A DNA stretch of 64,000 nucleotides from Hyphomonas sp. (lineage in GTDB: Bacteria; Pseudomonadota; Alphaproteobacteria; Caulobacterales; Hyphomonadaceae). The notes beneath the pieces are model-generated. The model saw nothing but the letters and a program-made list of their open reading frames with translations. It did not search any database and had not been told where the DNA came from. Below are positions 1-8,215 of the stretch, one piece after another. Both the position numbers and the translations under genes were made by a program. The stretch spans positions 372,001 through 436,000 of the forward strand of contig NZ_JALHLS010000001.1 of the NCBI RefSeq assembly GCF_022844445.1, written 5' to 3'. The first letter of the stretch is position 1, and the number at the start of each line of letters is the position of its first letter.

Positions 1-721
1 CCATCGCCGCGTCCGTCAGTGTATAGGCATAGATCGCGAGGCCATAGGAAATAGACCCCGCCACGCCGCCGATGATGCCATTGCGCAGTTCCGGCCTCAG
101 ACTCTCGATCAAACGTCCCCTGCGCTGCCAGACCAGCACGGCTGTAACCCCGATCCAGTCCAGCAGGAACAACCAGACGATGAACGTCAAAGGCGTCTCC
201 ATCGCGCGTGCGGCGCGCGTATCGGCCACGGCATAGAGCCCCACGCCCACCGCCGTCATCATCGCCCAGAACAAGGCCGAGCGGTCGAGCCTTCGCCCGT
301 CCGCCGTGCCGGATGTCGGCAGCGCAAACACAAGGATGGACAGGCTCGCCACCACCAGACCGGCTGTCTGCCAGGCGGACAAGTCTTCCTTCAGCCAGAT
401 CGCGGCGAGCACCGCCGTCGCCAGCGGACCCAGCCCGCGCATCACCGGGAAGACAAGCGACAGCGCGCCCCGGTGAAGCGCGCGGATGGCGCAGAACTGG
501 TAGAGCCAGTGCACCGCCATCGAAAGGAAGATCAGCCCCCAGGTGCCTGCTGGCGGCAGCGGAACAAAAGGTGCCAACGGCACCACCATCAGACCCATGA
601 CCATTGCCACAATGGCACGCGTCGTCAGCACGTCCCCGCCCCGCTTCACCATGACATTCGTCACGGCCACGGTCAGCGCCGATATCAGGCAAAGCGCAAC
701 GGGAAGGATTTCCGGCCCCAT
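1..721 (-). CDS. EamA/DMT-family transporter (partial, 3' end beyond window)
   Basis: Reading the minus strand from the ATG at 721 gives 240 open codons that run off the left edge, so the C-terminus is missing. The product is a chain of hydrophobic helices beginning MGPEILPVALCLISALT, with a basic pair after helix 1 (NVMVKRGG) and the internal duplication expected of 10-TM drug/metabolite exporters of the EamA type. Such proteins usually export amino acids or other metabolites from the inner membrane; the substrate cannot be read from sequence. It is transcribed away from the deacylase at 1247. Family call is confident, function is not. Confidence 0.8.
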   Translation of the reverse strand, partial: MGPEILPVALCLISALTVAVTNVMVKRGGDVLTTRAIVAMVMGLMVVPLAPFVPLPPAGTWGLIFLSMAVHWLYQFCAIRALHRGALSLVFPVMRGLGPLATAVLAAIWLKEDLSAWQTAGLVVASLSILVFALPTSGTADGRRLDRSALFWAMMTAVGVGLYAVADTRAARAMETPLTFIVWLFLLDWIGVTAVLVWQRRGRLIESLRPELRNGIIGGVAGSISYGLAIYAYTLTDAAM

Positions 722-851
722 GGCGCCTGCGCATAGGCGGCTTTTACGCGTCCGGGAAGTGGCGCCGTTGCGCACAGAAGGAACCATCCGTGCCGGGCGG
801 CGTTAGCGCCGTTCCAGGAGCAGCCGATACATCTGCAGGGGGCTGACATTC

Positions 852-926
852 ATGCGCAGGGGCATTCTGCTCTGGCGCATCGGGGTGCCGATCACCGTCA
901 TTATTCTCCTGCTGCTGAACTTCTGA
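852..926 (+). CDS. Possible 24-residue single-helix membrane peptide
   Basis: ATG at 852 follows a purine-rich CAGGGGG stretch at Shine-Dalgarno distance and opens 24 codons: MRRGILLWRIGVP followed by an almost pure Ile/Leu/Val helix ending NF. A positively charged N-terminus plus one hydrophobic span is typical of tiny inner-membrane proteins. I recall similar very short proteins being annotated in proteobacteria but cannot name a family. Length is too short for statistics, so this is a suggestion only. Confidence 0.4.
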   Translation: MRRGILLWRIGVPITVIILLLLNF

Positions 927-1246
927 GGGCAGCGCCATGTCGGTACCTACGCTACCTGCGACCTCACCCGTCCCACCACCCCGCGCTGGGAAGGCTCCGT
1001 GGTCAGCTGGTCGGCCGTGTTTGCCGGCGCCTTCGTTGTGGCCTTCGCGGCAGTGTATCGCGGGCGGGAGCGCGGCGGAATCGAGGATACGGTGGTAACG
1101 CCCCAGAGCGAGACGGGCGCCGCGCGCGGAACCGTTCCGGCGGCTCTGCGCGGACCGGTTCTGACGCTCAATTCATGTCGGCGTCGCAGCGTCAGGGTTT
1201 GACACCCCCTCCCCTTGAGGCATCCTGCCATCTGGAGGAATTCACC
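927..1246 (+). other. Gap without a confident gene; possible membrane-protein remnant
   Basis: This 320-base stretch precedes the deacylase. In the same frame as the 24-residue peptide, after its stop, the reading frame runs open to 1202 and encodes RWEGSVVSWSAVFAGAFV, which resembles the start of small alphaproteobacterial membrane proteins, but it has no ATG (only GTG at 999) and turns polar quickly. It may be a truncated gene or chance. A TGGAGGA ribosome-binding site for the next gene lies at about 1231-1238. Confidence 0.3.
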
Positions 1247-2986
1247 ATGGCCACACACGACCTCATAATCCGAAACGGGACGATCATCGACGGCTCGGGC
1301 GCGCCGGCCTTCGAAGGCGATGTGGCCGTCTCCGGCGGCGTGATCACCGGCGTGGGCAAGGTGAATGGCAAGGGTATCGAGGAGATCGACGCGCGCGGCC
1401 AGACGGTTACGCCGGGCTTCGTGGACCTGCATACCCATTATGACGGCCAGGCCGCCTGGGCGGAGGCGATCAGCCCTTCCTCCCTGCACGGTATCACCAC
1501 CGCCGTCATGGGCAATTGCGGCGTCGGCTTTGCGCCCTGCAAGCCGGAAGATCATGGTCGCCTGATCCGCCTCATGGAAGGCGTCGAGGACATTCCCTAT
1601 CCCGTTCTGGAAGAAGGTCTACCATGGGCCTGGGAAAGCTTTCCGGACTATCTGGACTTCCTGTCGAGCCGGAAGTTCGACACCGACATCTGCGCGCAGC
1701 TTCCCCATGCTGCCTTGCGCGTCTTCGTGATGGGTGACCGCGGCGCCAACCGCGAGGATGCCACCCCCGACGACATCCGGCTGATGAAACAGCTCGCCAA
1801 GGAAGCGGTGATGGCCGGCGCGATGGGCTTCTCCACATCGCGGACACTGAATCACCGCACCTCCGACGGCCAGCCAACACCAACGCTCACCGCCTCGCAG
1901 GATGAGCTCACCGGCATCGCCATGGGGCTCGCCGAAGCCGGACGCGGCGTGCTGCAGTTCGTGTCCGACTTCAACGATCCGCAGAAAGAAGCGGCCATGC
2001 TCCGCCGCCTCGTCGAGGTCTCGGGCCGGCCGCTGTCGGTTTCCCTCGCTCAGGCAGACGTTGCGCCGGAAGGCTGGCGTTTGCTGCTTGGCGCGATCGA
2101 AGCGGCCGCCGCCGAAGGTCTGCCGATCCGCGCCCAGGTCGCCCCCCGCCCGGTCGGCGTGCTCCTCGGCCTCGACCTGACCCTGAACCCGTTCAGTGCC
2201 CACCCCGTCTACCAGGCGATTGCCAGTCTTTCGCATGCCGAACGTGTGGCAAGGCTGCACAATCCGGAATTCCGCGCACGCCTGCTCGCCGATGAGCCGC
2301 GTACGGACAATCCGTTTCTGAAAGTGATGCTGCGCAGCTTCGGCAAGATCTTCCAGCTGTCGGAACCGGTCGATTATGAGCCCGGCCCCGAGCGTACGCT
2401 GGAAGCCATCGCCGCCCGGCGCGGCGTGAAGCCGGAAGAAGCCGCGCTCGACCTGATGCTGGAACGCGATGGCCAAGGCATGCTCTACCTGCCCTTCCTC
2501 AACTATTCCCAGGGCTCGCTAGACCCCATCGCCGAGATGATGCAGAGCCCCGCGACCCTTCCCGGCCTTTCCGATGGCGGCGCGCATGTCGGCATGATCT
2601 GCGACGGCTCATTCACCACAACGATGCTGACCCATTGGATCCGCGACCGCACGCGCGGGCCAAAACTCACGCCGGAATTCCTCGTCCACAAACAGTCGCG
2701 CGCCACGGCCGAATGGATTGGCCTCTGGGACCGCGGCCTGATCGCCCCCGGCATGCGGGCCGACCTCAACGTGATCAACCTTTCCGGCCTGAAGCTGCAT
2801 TTGCCAGAAGTGATCCGCGACTTGCCCGCGGGCGGCCGACGCCTGATGCAGCGCGCATCGGGGTACACCGCCACCATTCTCAGGGGCGAGATCACCCACC
2901 GTGACGGCGCCCCTACCGGCGCCAAACCCGGCCGCCTCGTCCGCGGCAAACAGGAAGCCCCCGGCTCGGCCCTCGCTGCCGAATAA
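1247..2986 (+). CDS. N-acyl-D-amino-acid deacylase / D-aminoacylase family amidohydrolase
   Basis: A 579-residue metal-dependent amidohydrolase. The N-terminus (THDLIIRNGTIIDGSG) is the small beta-domain of the COG3653 D-aminoacylase group, followed by the metal motif DLHTHYDGQAAW, then GNCGVGFAPC and, near the C-terminus, LSDGGAHVGMICDG carrying the catalytic Asp. Family members deacylate N-acyl-D-amino acids or act on related amides in the cytoplasm. The start at 1247 is chosen because TGGAGGA precedes it and the upstream 24 codons lack family resemblance. It stands alone with its own upstream region. Exact substrate is unknown. Confidence 0.88.
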   Translation: MATHDLIIRNGTIIDGSGAPAFEGDVAVSGGVITGVGKVNGKGIEEIDARGQTVTPGFVDLHTHYDGQAAWAEAISPSSLHGITTAVMGNCGVGFAPCKPEDHGRLIRLMEGVEDIPYPVLEEGLPWAWESFPDYLDFLSSRKFDTDICAQLPHAALRVFVMGDRGANREDATPDDIRLMKQLAKEAVMAGAMGFSTSRTLNHRTSDGQPTPTLTASQDELTGIAMGLAEAGRGVLQFVSDFNDPQKEAAMLRRLVEVSGRPLSVSLAQADVAPEGWRLLLGAIEAAAAEGLPIRAQVAPRPVGVLLGLDLTLNPFSAHPVYQAIASLSHAERVARLHNPEFRARLLADEPRTDNPFLKVMLRSFGKIFQLSEPVDYEPGPERTLEAIAARRGVKPEEAALDLMLERDGQGMLYLPFLNYSQGSLDPIAEMMQSPATLPGLSDGGAHVGMICDGSFTTTMLTHWIRDRTRGPKLTPEFLVHKQSRATAEWIGLWDRGLIAPGMRADLNVINLSGLKLHLPEVIRDLPAGGRRLMQRASGYTATILRGEITHRDGAPTGAKPGRLVRGKQEAPGSALAAE

Positions 2987-3000
2987 TTCTGTAAAGGTCG

Positions 3001-3045
3001 CTTGACTAGTCAAGCTTCCTTGTCATATAGACAAGGAAACTTGAC
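3001..3045 (+). promoter_or_regulatory. Promoter embedded in large inverted-repeat operator
   Basis: CTTGACTAGTCAAG at 3001-3014 is a perfect 14-bp palindrome. Overlapping it, 3009-3045 forms an inverted repeat with 16-base arms, one mismatch and a 5-base ATATA centre; the core is TTCCTTGTC / GACAAGGAA. TTGACT (3002-3007) and TATAGA (3026-3031), 18 bp apart, fit a sigma-70-type promoter inside these repeats. CTTGAC/GTCAAG occurs three times. The layout suggests autoregulation of the membrane-protein/XRE pair downstream; that is inference. Confidence 0.65.
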
Positions 3046-3060
3046 AGAACGGACCCTGCC

Positions 3061-3468
3061 ATGACCCAGCCCAAAGGCTTTCGCACCGCCAGCCGGCGTT
3101 ACAAGCTCGTATTCTGGCCCTCGATGGGCGCCTACCTCGCTGTGTTCTTCGCAGGCGTGTATCTGGTCGATCAGGAGACCTCGCCGCTGGCTTTGCGCGC
3201 CGGCTTCGCCATCGCCGTCGCCTTGCCGCTCTTCGGCGCGCTCTGGGCCCTGCTTCGGCATGTCAACGAGACCGACGAATACACCCGGATGCGCCAGCTG
3301 CAGGCCCTGGCCGAAGGCGGCGTTATCACGACAGCTGCGATCTTCCTTGTCGGTTTGCTCGAAGCCTTCAACGCGATCGCAGACGTGCCGCTGTTTCTGT
3401 TCGGCGCCTTTTTTGTTGCCGCCTACGGCCTGGCCTATTGCCGGCGCCAAATGGGCAAGACGGTCTGA
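3061..3468 (+). CDS. Small multi-span membrane protein paired with XRE regulator
   Basis: A 135-residue protein with about four hydrophobic segments (around residues 20-40, 47-65, 86-104 and 108-125) separated by short loops; the central loop HVNETDEYTRMRQLQ is charged. It lies 6 bases before an XRE-type regulator, almost certainly co-transcribed from the operator-rich promoter at 3001-3045. Pairs of a small membrane protein and a short HTH protein are common in bacteria, and the membrane partner may sense a signal or be the regulated gene. No catalytic motif is visible and I do not recognise a named family. Confidence 0.75.
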   Translation: MTQPKGFRTASRRYKLVFWPSMGAYLAVFFAGVYLVDQETSPLALRAGFAIAVALPLFGALWALLRHVNETDEYTRMRQLQALAEGGVITTAAIFLVGLLEAFNAIADVPLFLFGAFFVAAYGLAYCRRQMGKTV

Positions 3469-3474
3469 CCGCCC

Positions 3475-3690
3475 GTGCAGAACATCATCCGTATCCTGCG
3501 TGCCGAACGCGGCTGGAGCCAGCAGGAACTGGCCGACAAGCTGGACGTCTCCCGCCAGTCTGTGAACGCCATCGAAACCGGGAAGTACGACCCCTCCCTG
3601 CCCCTCGCTTTTGCAATCGCCCGCCTCTTCGGGCGCAGCATCGAAGATTTGTTCGACGACGGCGCAAGTGTGGCCGAGGCGGCGGAGTGA
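3475..3690 (+). CDS. Short XRE-family (Cro/CI HTH) transcriptional regulator
   Basis: A 71-residue protein that is essentially one HTH_3 domain: residues ~5-60 contain ILRAERGWSQQELADKLDVS then RQSVNAIETGKYDPSLPLA, the classic Cro-like helix-turn-helix, and end in IEDLFDDG. It starts with GTG at 3475, 6 bases after the upstream stop. With no effector domain it probably binds as a dimer, and the palindromes at 3001-3045 are the obvious candidate operator. Target and signal are unknown. Confidence 0.88.
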   Translation: MQNIIRILRAERGWSQQELADKLDVSRQSVNAIETGKYDPSLPLAFAIARLFGRSIEDLFDDGASVAEAAE

Positions 3691-3693
3691 CCG

Positions 3694-4935
3694 TCAGGCC
3701 TTCAGCCCCACCAGCGCCCGCGCAAACGCCGCCGCGCTGAACGGGCGGAGATCTGCCGCCGTCTCGCCGATACCAATGAAGTGGATCGGCAGGTCATGCG
3801 CTTCGGCAATAGCCACCAAAACGCCGCCTTTAGCCGTGCCGTCGAGCTTCGTCATCACGAGCCCCGTCACGCCCGCCGTGTGCCGGAACGCCTCGACCTG
3901 GCTCAGCGCGTTCTGACCGACTGTCGCATCCAGAACCAGGATAACGTCGTGCGGTGCTTCGGGGTCAATTTTCCTCAGTACCCGGACGATTTTTCCCAGC
4001 TCCGCCATCAGCTCGGCCTTGTTCTGGAGGCGCCCGGCGGTGTCCACCAGCACGAGGTCCAGATCTTCGGCCTGCGCACGCTCCACGGCGCCGTAGACAA
4101 GCCCCGCCGCATCCGCCCCGTGCGCGCCCGCCATCACCGGAATGCCGCCGCGTTCGCCCCAGACCTTCAGCTGCTCCACCGCCGCCGCGCGGAACGTATC
4201 TCCCGCCACCAGCAGAGCCTTCGCGCCCTGGCCCTGCAGCTTCGACGCAATCTTGCCGATCGTTGTCGTTTTGCCCGAGCCGTTGACGCCCACGAACAGC
4301 ACCACGCGCGGGCGCGGCCCGTCAGAGAAATCGACGACTTTCTCACGCGGCTTCAAGATCGCCTCGATCTCCTCTGCCAGGACACGCCGGATCTCGTCAC
4401 CGGATACCTCGCGGTCGAACCGGCCCTTGGCGAGGCCCTTGGTCACTCGTTGTGCCACCTTCGCGCCCATGTCGGACGTGATCAGCAGATCTTCGAGTTC
4501 CTCCAGTGCCGCAGCATCGAGCTTACGCCGGCCGAGCGCCGCTAGCCCTTCGGTCAGCCGCGCGGTGGAGCGCGCAAGCCCTTCGCCCAGCTTGCCGAAC
4601 AGGCCCGGGTCATTTGCTTCAGCTTCCGCCGCTGCACGAGCCGCCGCTTCGGCTTCTTCGCGCAGGCGCGCATGTTCGCGTCGATCTTCCAGCAGCTTCA
4701 GTTCGGCCGCCGCCTTCGCGCGTACGGACTCGTCTTCGGCCTCCTGCGCCTCGCGCTTCTGGCGCTCCTCCCAGGCGCGGTTTGCTTCGGCTACCTTCGC
4801 CTCGATCTCGGCTTTCTCGCGCGCCGCTGCTTCCTGCGCGGCGTGCTCCTCCGCCGAAAGCTCCGGCGCCTGCATCGCGGCGCCCGCGGCCTTCACTTCA
4901 TCAAGTTTCTTTTTCTTGCCGAACCAGAGGATCAT
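3694..4935 (-). CDS. ftsY: Signal recognition particle receptor FtsY
   Basis: A 413-residue SRP receptor GTPase that docks SRP-ribosome complexes at the inner membrane. Residues ~1-110 form the long Ala/Glu/Lys-rich acidic A-domain typical of Gram-negative FtsY; the N domain follows, then the G domain with P-loop GVNGSGKTTT (~216-225), DTFRAAA, DTAGR and TKLDGTAKGG. The C-terminal stretch IGVGE-type loop appears as GIGETAADLRPF. It overlaps the end of mtaB by four bases (ATGA), so the two are translationally coupled. Confidence 0.97.
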   Translation of the reverse strand: MILWFGKKKKLDEVKAAGAAMQAPELSAEEHAAQEAAAREKAEIEAKVAEANRAWEERQKREAQEAEDESVRAKAAAELKLLEDRREHARLREEAEAAARAAAEAEANDPGLFGKLGEGLARSTARLTEGLAALGRRKLDAAALEELEDLLITSDMGAKVAQRVTKGLAKGRFDREVSGDEIRRVLAEEIEAILKPREKVVDFSDGPRPRVVLFVGVNGSGKTTTIGKIASKLQGQGAKALLVAGDTFRAAAVEQLKVWGERGGIPVMAGAHGADAAGLVYGAVERAQAEDLDLVLVDTAGRLQNKAELMAELGKIVRVLRKIDPEAPHDVILVLDATVGQNALSQVEAFRHTAGVTGLVMTKLDGTAKGGVLVAIAEAHDLPIHFIGIGETAADLRPFSAAAFARALVGLKA

Positions 4936-6209
4936 GGGATGTGTGTTCCAAGAAGCTGCTTTCCGTCATGGCCGGTGATTCGTACCGGGAGAATGTGGCC
5001 ACCATCTCCTGCCGGAGCACTCAGTCGAACAGGCGTGAAATCGGGAAGCCGGGCTGCCAACCCGCGTTCGAGCAGCGCCCCACGGACCTCGCCCACATGC
5101 CGGGTGAAATGCTTCGCGAGCGCCACCTCGCCCGCCAGTCGCAGACGCGCCGCGCGTTCTTTCACGAGCGGCTTTGCAACTTGAGGCATCTTCGCCGCCG
5201 GCGTGCCGGGGCGCGGGCTATAAGGAAAGGCGTGAAGGAAGGAGAGGCCGCAATCCTCCACAAGGCGCAGCGAGTTCTCGAAATGCGCTTCGGTCTCGGT
5301 TGGAAAGCCTGCGATGATGTCGGCGCCCAGCGCGATATCCGGCCGCACGCGCCGCAGCCGTGCCGCCAGCGCGAGGGCCTGCGCGCGCGAATGGCGCCGC
5401 TTCATGCGCTTCAGGATCAGATCGTCGCCATGCTGCAGCGAGAGGTGGAGATAGGGTGCGACGCGCCTCTCGCCCATCGCCTCAATCAGCGCCTCGTCCA
5501 TCTCGATTGCGTCGATCGAGGAAATCCTCAGTTGGCGCAGTTCCGGCACCAGCTTCAGGATACGCAGCACAAGATTGCCGAGTTGCGGCGTACCCGGAAG
5601 GTCTGCACCCCAGCTCGTAAGGTCCACGCCGGTCAGAACCACTTCATAGTGCCCCGTCTCGACAAGGCTGCGCACCTGGGCGACCACCTCACCCGCCGGC
5701 ACCGAGCGCGAGTTTCCGCGCCCGTAAGGAATGATGCAGAAGGTGCAGCGGTGGTCGCAGCCATTCTGGACCTGCACGTAGGCCCGCGCTCGCCCGTCCA
5801 TCCCGTCGATCAGGTGTACGGCGGTCTCGCGCACGCTCATGATGTCGTTGACGCGGACTTTCTCCTCGCCGCCCAGCAGGCTGACCGGCGCCCAGGTCTC
5901 CGCCTGCATCTTCTCGTGATTGCCGATCACGCGGGTCACTTCCGGCATCGCCGCAAACATGTCGGGATCGGTTTGTGCCGCACACCCGGTTACCAGGATC
6001 GGTGCGCCTGGATTGTCTTTCGCGGCCCGGCGGATCGCCTGGCGCGCGCCGCGCACCGCTTCGCTCGTCACCGCACAGGTATTTATGATCACGGCGTCGC
6101 CCAGCCCTGCCGCCTGCGCATGGCGGCGCATCACCTCGGACTCATAGGTGTTGAGGCGGCATCCGAGGGTAATCACCGTCGGGCCAGAAGGAGGAGCAGT
6201 ATCCGGCAT
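4932..6209 (-). CDS. mtaB: tRNA t6A37 methylthiotransferase MtaB
   Basis: A 425-residue radical-SAM enzyme that converts t6A37 to ms2t6A37 in ANN-decoding tRNAs. The N-terminal UPF0004 domain supplies three cluster cysteines (about residues 17, 45 and 76, e.g. ITLGCRLNTYESE and VTGCAAQ). The radical-SAM motif CDHRCTFC lies at ~151-158 followed by IIPYGRGNSRS. Length fits MtaB, and the NTYES signature argues for MtaB rather than MiaB or RimO. Stop and ftsY start overlap by four bases. Confidence 0.92.
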   Translation of the reverse strand: MPDTAPPSGPTVITLGCRLNTYESEVMRRHAQAAGLGDAVIINTCAVTSEAVRGARQAIRRAAKDNPGAPILVTGCAAQTDPDMFAAMPEVTRVIGNHEKMQAETWAPVSLLGGEEKVRVNDIMSVRETAVHLIDGMDGRARAYVQVQNGCDHRCTFCIIPYGRGNSRSVPAGEVVAQVRSLVETGHYEVVLTGVDLTSWGADLPGTPQLGNLVLRILKLVPELRQLRISSIDAIEMDEALIEAMGERRVAPYLHLSLQHGDDLILKRMKRRHSRAQALALAARLRRVRPDIALGADIIAGFPTETEAHFENSLRLVEDCGLSFLHAFPYSPRPGTPAAKMPQVAKPLVKERAARLRLAGEVALAKHFTRHVGEVRGALLERGLAARLPDFTPVRLSAPAGDGGHILPVRITGHDGKQLLGTHIP

Positions 6210-6265
6210 CTGGCCGTCAGATCGCGCCTATGGCGGAGAATTGCAAGCTTGGCGCGCGGGAATGC

Positions 6266-6721
6266 TCAGTTCGGCGCCGCGCAGGTGCCGGTCCGGTGGC
6301 CGATCATGAGGGCTTCGGCCTCGGCGCCCGTCTCGCCGCTTGCCCCGTCCAGGTAGATCCGGCCGACAAAGCTGTCGCCGCCCTTGCTGACCGCGAAGGA
6401 GGCAATGCCGGTCATCGGCAGGCCCGAGAAATCGCAGGAGAGGTCGAAATCGATAGAGTAAGGCGTCGTGAACGTGTCGACGACACTGCAGCCTTCAAAA
6501 TAGTCGACGAGGCCCTCGTCCAGCGTCACGTCCTCATCCTTCGACCAGCATTCATCAATCCGCTCGTGTTCCGGGGGAATTTCAGTCAGCTGTCCGTTGT
6601 TCGTCACGTTGAAGTAGACATCGGTTGTCGCCGTCCACATGCCCTTGGACACCTGCAGAGGCTCGCACAACGCCGGTGCTGCTGTCAGTATAAGAGGGGC
6701 AATCAGCAGGATGCGGCGCAT
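6266..6721 (-). CDS. Hypothetical secreted protein
   Basis: A 151-residue protein with a clear signal peptide (MRRILLIAPLILTAAPALC). A Cys sits at the signal-peptide end (PALCEP), so it is either cleaved by signal peptidase I or is a weak lipoprotein candidate. The mature part is acidic, contains four further cysteines (ECWS, EGCSV, LSCDF, GTCA) suggestive of two periplasmic disulfides, and mentions no catalytic motif. The overall pattern (KGMWTATTDVYFNV, then paired Cys) is reminiscent of DUF3617-type proteins, but this is unverified. It sits between dapF and mtaB on the same strand. Confidence 0.7.
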   Translation of the reverse strand: MRRILLIAPLILTAAPALCEPLQVSKGMWTATTDVYFNVTNNGQLTEIPPEHERIDECWSKDEDVTLDEGLVDYFEGCSVVDTFTTPYSIDFDLSCDFSGLPMTGIASFAVSKGGDSFVGRIYLDGASGETGAEAEALMIGHRTGTCAAPN

Positions 6722-6784
6722 GGGTGTCTCCAGGATTTACCCCGCAGACTGGTCGAGCCCGGGCCTTCCTGCAAGCGCGAATTA

Positions 6785-7594
6785 CTAGACGTCCGTCTCG
6801 AATTCCAGCTCGACCGGCCCGGTCATGTAAACATGGTCGTCGCTCTCGCGCCATTCGATGTGGAGGTCCCCGCCGTCTACGATGACGCGGGCCTTGCGGC
6901 CGGTCAGCTTGGCGCGCGCCGCACACACCAGCGCCGCACAGGCGCCCGTGCCGCAGGCCTTGGTCAACCCTGCTCCGCGCTCCCAGACGCGTAGACGGAT
7001 TGTCTGTTTGTCGAGGATCTGTGCAAAGCCGACATTCGTGCCCTGCGGGAACAGCGGATGGTTCTCTACCAGCGGTCCGATCTTCGGGATGTCATAGGCG
7101 TTGACGTCCTCAACGAAAAACACCGCATGCGGATTACCCATCGACACAACCGCCGGCAGCGCCAGGATCGGCTTGTCGATCGGCCCGATCTTCAGGTCGA
7201 CGCCGCGCACATCCATTTTTTCCGACAACGGAATATCCGCCCAGCCCATCAGGGGCGAGCCCATATCCACCGTGATCAGCCCACCCTCGGCGCGGAAAGC
7301 CTTCAGCATGTCGGCTTCGGTCTGGATCGTGACGCGGTCCTTGCCGGTCTCTTCGAGGATCAGCTGGCCGACACAGCGCGAGGCATTGCCGCAGGCATGC
7401 ACCTGGCCGCCATCGGCGTTCCAGATCCGCATGAATACGTCCTTGGTCGCATCGCGCTCCAGCGCGATCACCTGGTCGGCCTTCAGGTCGGCAGCAATCT
7501 GACGTATCTGCTCGACGCTCGGCGCGAAGGGCGTCGAGCGCGCGTCGAAAATGGCAAACGCGTTGCCGGCACCATTCATCTTCCAAAGCCTCAT
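6785..7594 (-). CDS. dapF: Diaminopimelate epimerase
   Basis: A 269-residue cofactor-independent epimerase converting LL- to meso-diaminopimelate for peptidoglycan and lysine synthesis. The two catalytic cysteines are visible in HACGNASRC (about residue 68) and KACGTGACA (about 214), and the N-terminus MNGAGNAFAIFDAR is characteristic. The start at 7594 is preferred over an upstream frame extension because AGGAG sits 7 bases before it. The gene follows two small membrane or secreted ORFs in a minus-strand run. Confidence 0.96.
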   Translation of the reverse strand: MRLWKMNGAGNAFAIFDARSTPFAPSVEQIRQIAADLKADQVIALERDATKDVFMRIWNADGGQVHACGNASRCVGQLILEETGKDRVTIQTEADMLKAFRAEGGLITVDMGSPLMGWADIPLSEKMDVRGVDLKIGPIDKPILALPAVVSMGNPHAVFFVEDVNAYDIPKIGPLVENHPLFPQGTNVGFAQILDKQTIRLRVWERGAGLTKACGTGACAALVCAARAKLTGRKARVIVDGGDLHIEWRESDDHVYMTGPVELEFETDV

Positions 7595-7654
7595 GGCCGC
7601 ACTCCTAACGGGTTTCCGCACCGCCGGGAAGCGGTCGGCAGGCACCAAGCACCC

Positions 7655-8080
7655 TCATTTCGGCACCCGCGCGGAAACCACCCAGCCAGCGACCTGGATT
7701 GCCAGTGCGCTGATCAGGAAAAGCGGCATGATCTTGAAATTCACAAACAGAGCGACCGCCGCCGCCAGCATACAACCATAGTCCACAAGGTCGCTCGACA
7801 TCAGCCACCCGAGCGGTCCCCGCGCCCGTCGCACATCCAGCAGTGTTACGCTCGGCCAGGTGCGGCCCATGTCCGGTGGGCCGAACACGGCCATCACCTG
7901 TTTCGGCTGCAGGATGCCCGTCATTTCCGCAAGATCCGACAGGCGCGCCTCACCTATCGCGATCGTGCGCTTGCGTGCGGATGTGCCCACGAGGCTCACC
8001 AGCGCCGAGAGGAATACCCCCAGCGCCATCGCAAACTCTGTGAAATCCACGTAAGGAAGATAGCCGCCCATCGGGGCCAT
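7655..8080 (-). CDS. Hypothetical inner-membrane protein
   Basis: A 141-residue protein with one N-terminal hydrophobic segment (ALGVFLSALVSLVG, ~residues 20-35) and two near the C-terminus (~102-135), separated by a soluble stretch containing IAIGEARLSDLAEMTG and FGPPDMGRTW. No enzyme motif was recognised. It lies 60 bases upstream of dapF on the same strand. Coding is supported by length and consistent high-GC codon use, function is unknown. Confidence 0.65.
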   Translation of the reverse strand: MAPMGGYLPYVDFTEFAMALGVFLSALVSLVGTSARKRTIAIGEARLSDLAEMTGILQPKQVMAVFGPPDMGRTWPSVTLLDVRRARGPLGWLMSSDLVDYGCMLAAAVALFVNFKIMPLFLISALAIQVAGWVVSARVPK

Positions 8081-8215
8081 ATAGGGCGTCTTTCGCGGTT
8101 CGTCAGCAGGGCACCGGCAATCCGCTGGCCCGCCCTGCTCGGTTAAGACGGCTGGCGCCGAATGGCGCGAAGGCGTCTTCCCCGCGCTCCCCGCACTCCT
8201 TCTCCGGGCCGAGCG

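Noticed and set aside
744..938. 64-codon minus-strand frame next to the EamA gene
   Set aside because: Low-complexity Gln/Asp/Pro composition, no ribosome-binding site, and antisense to the likelier 24-residue peptide.
4506..6356. 616-codon plus-strand open frame antisense to ftsY and mtaB
   Set aside because: It overlaps two well-supported genes in full, has Arg/His/Pro-rich composition typical of a GC-rich shadow frame, and shows no domain.
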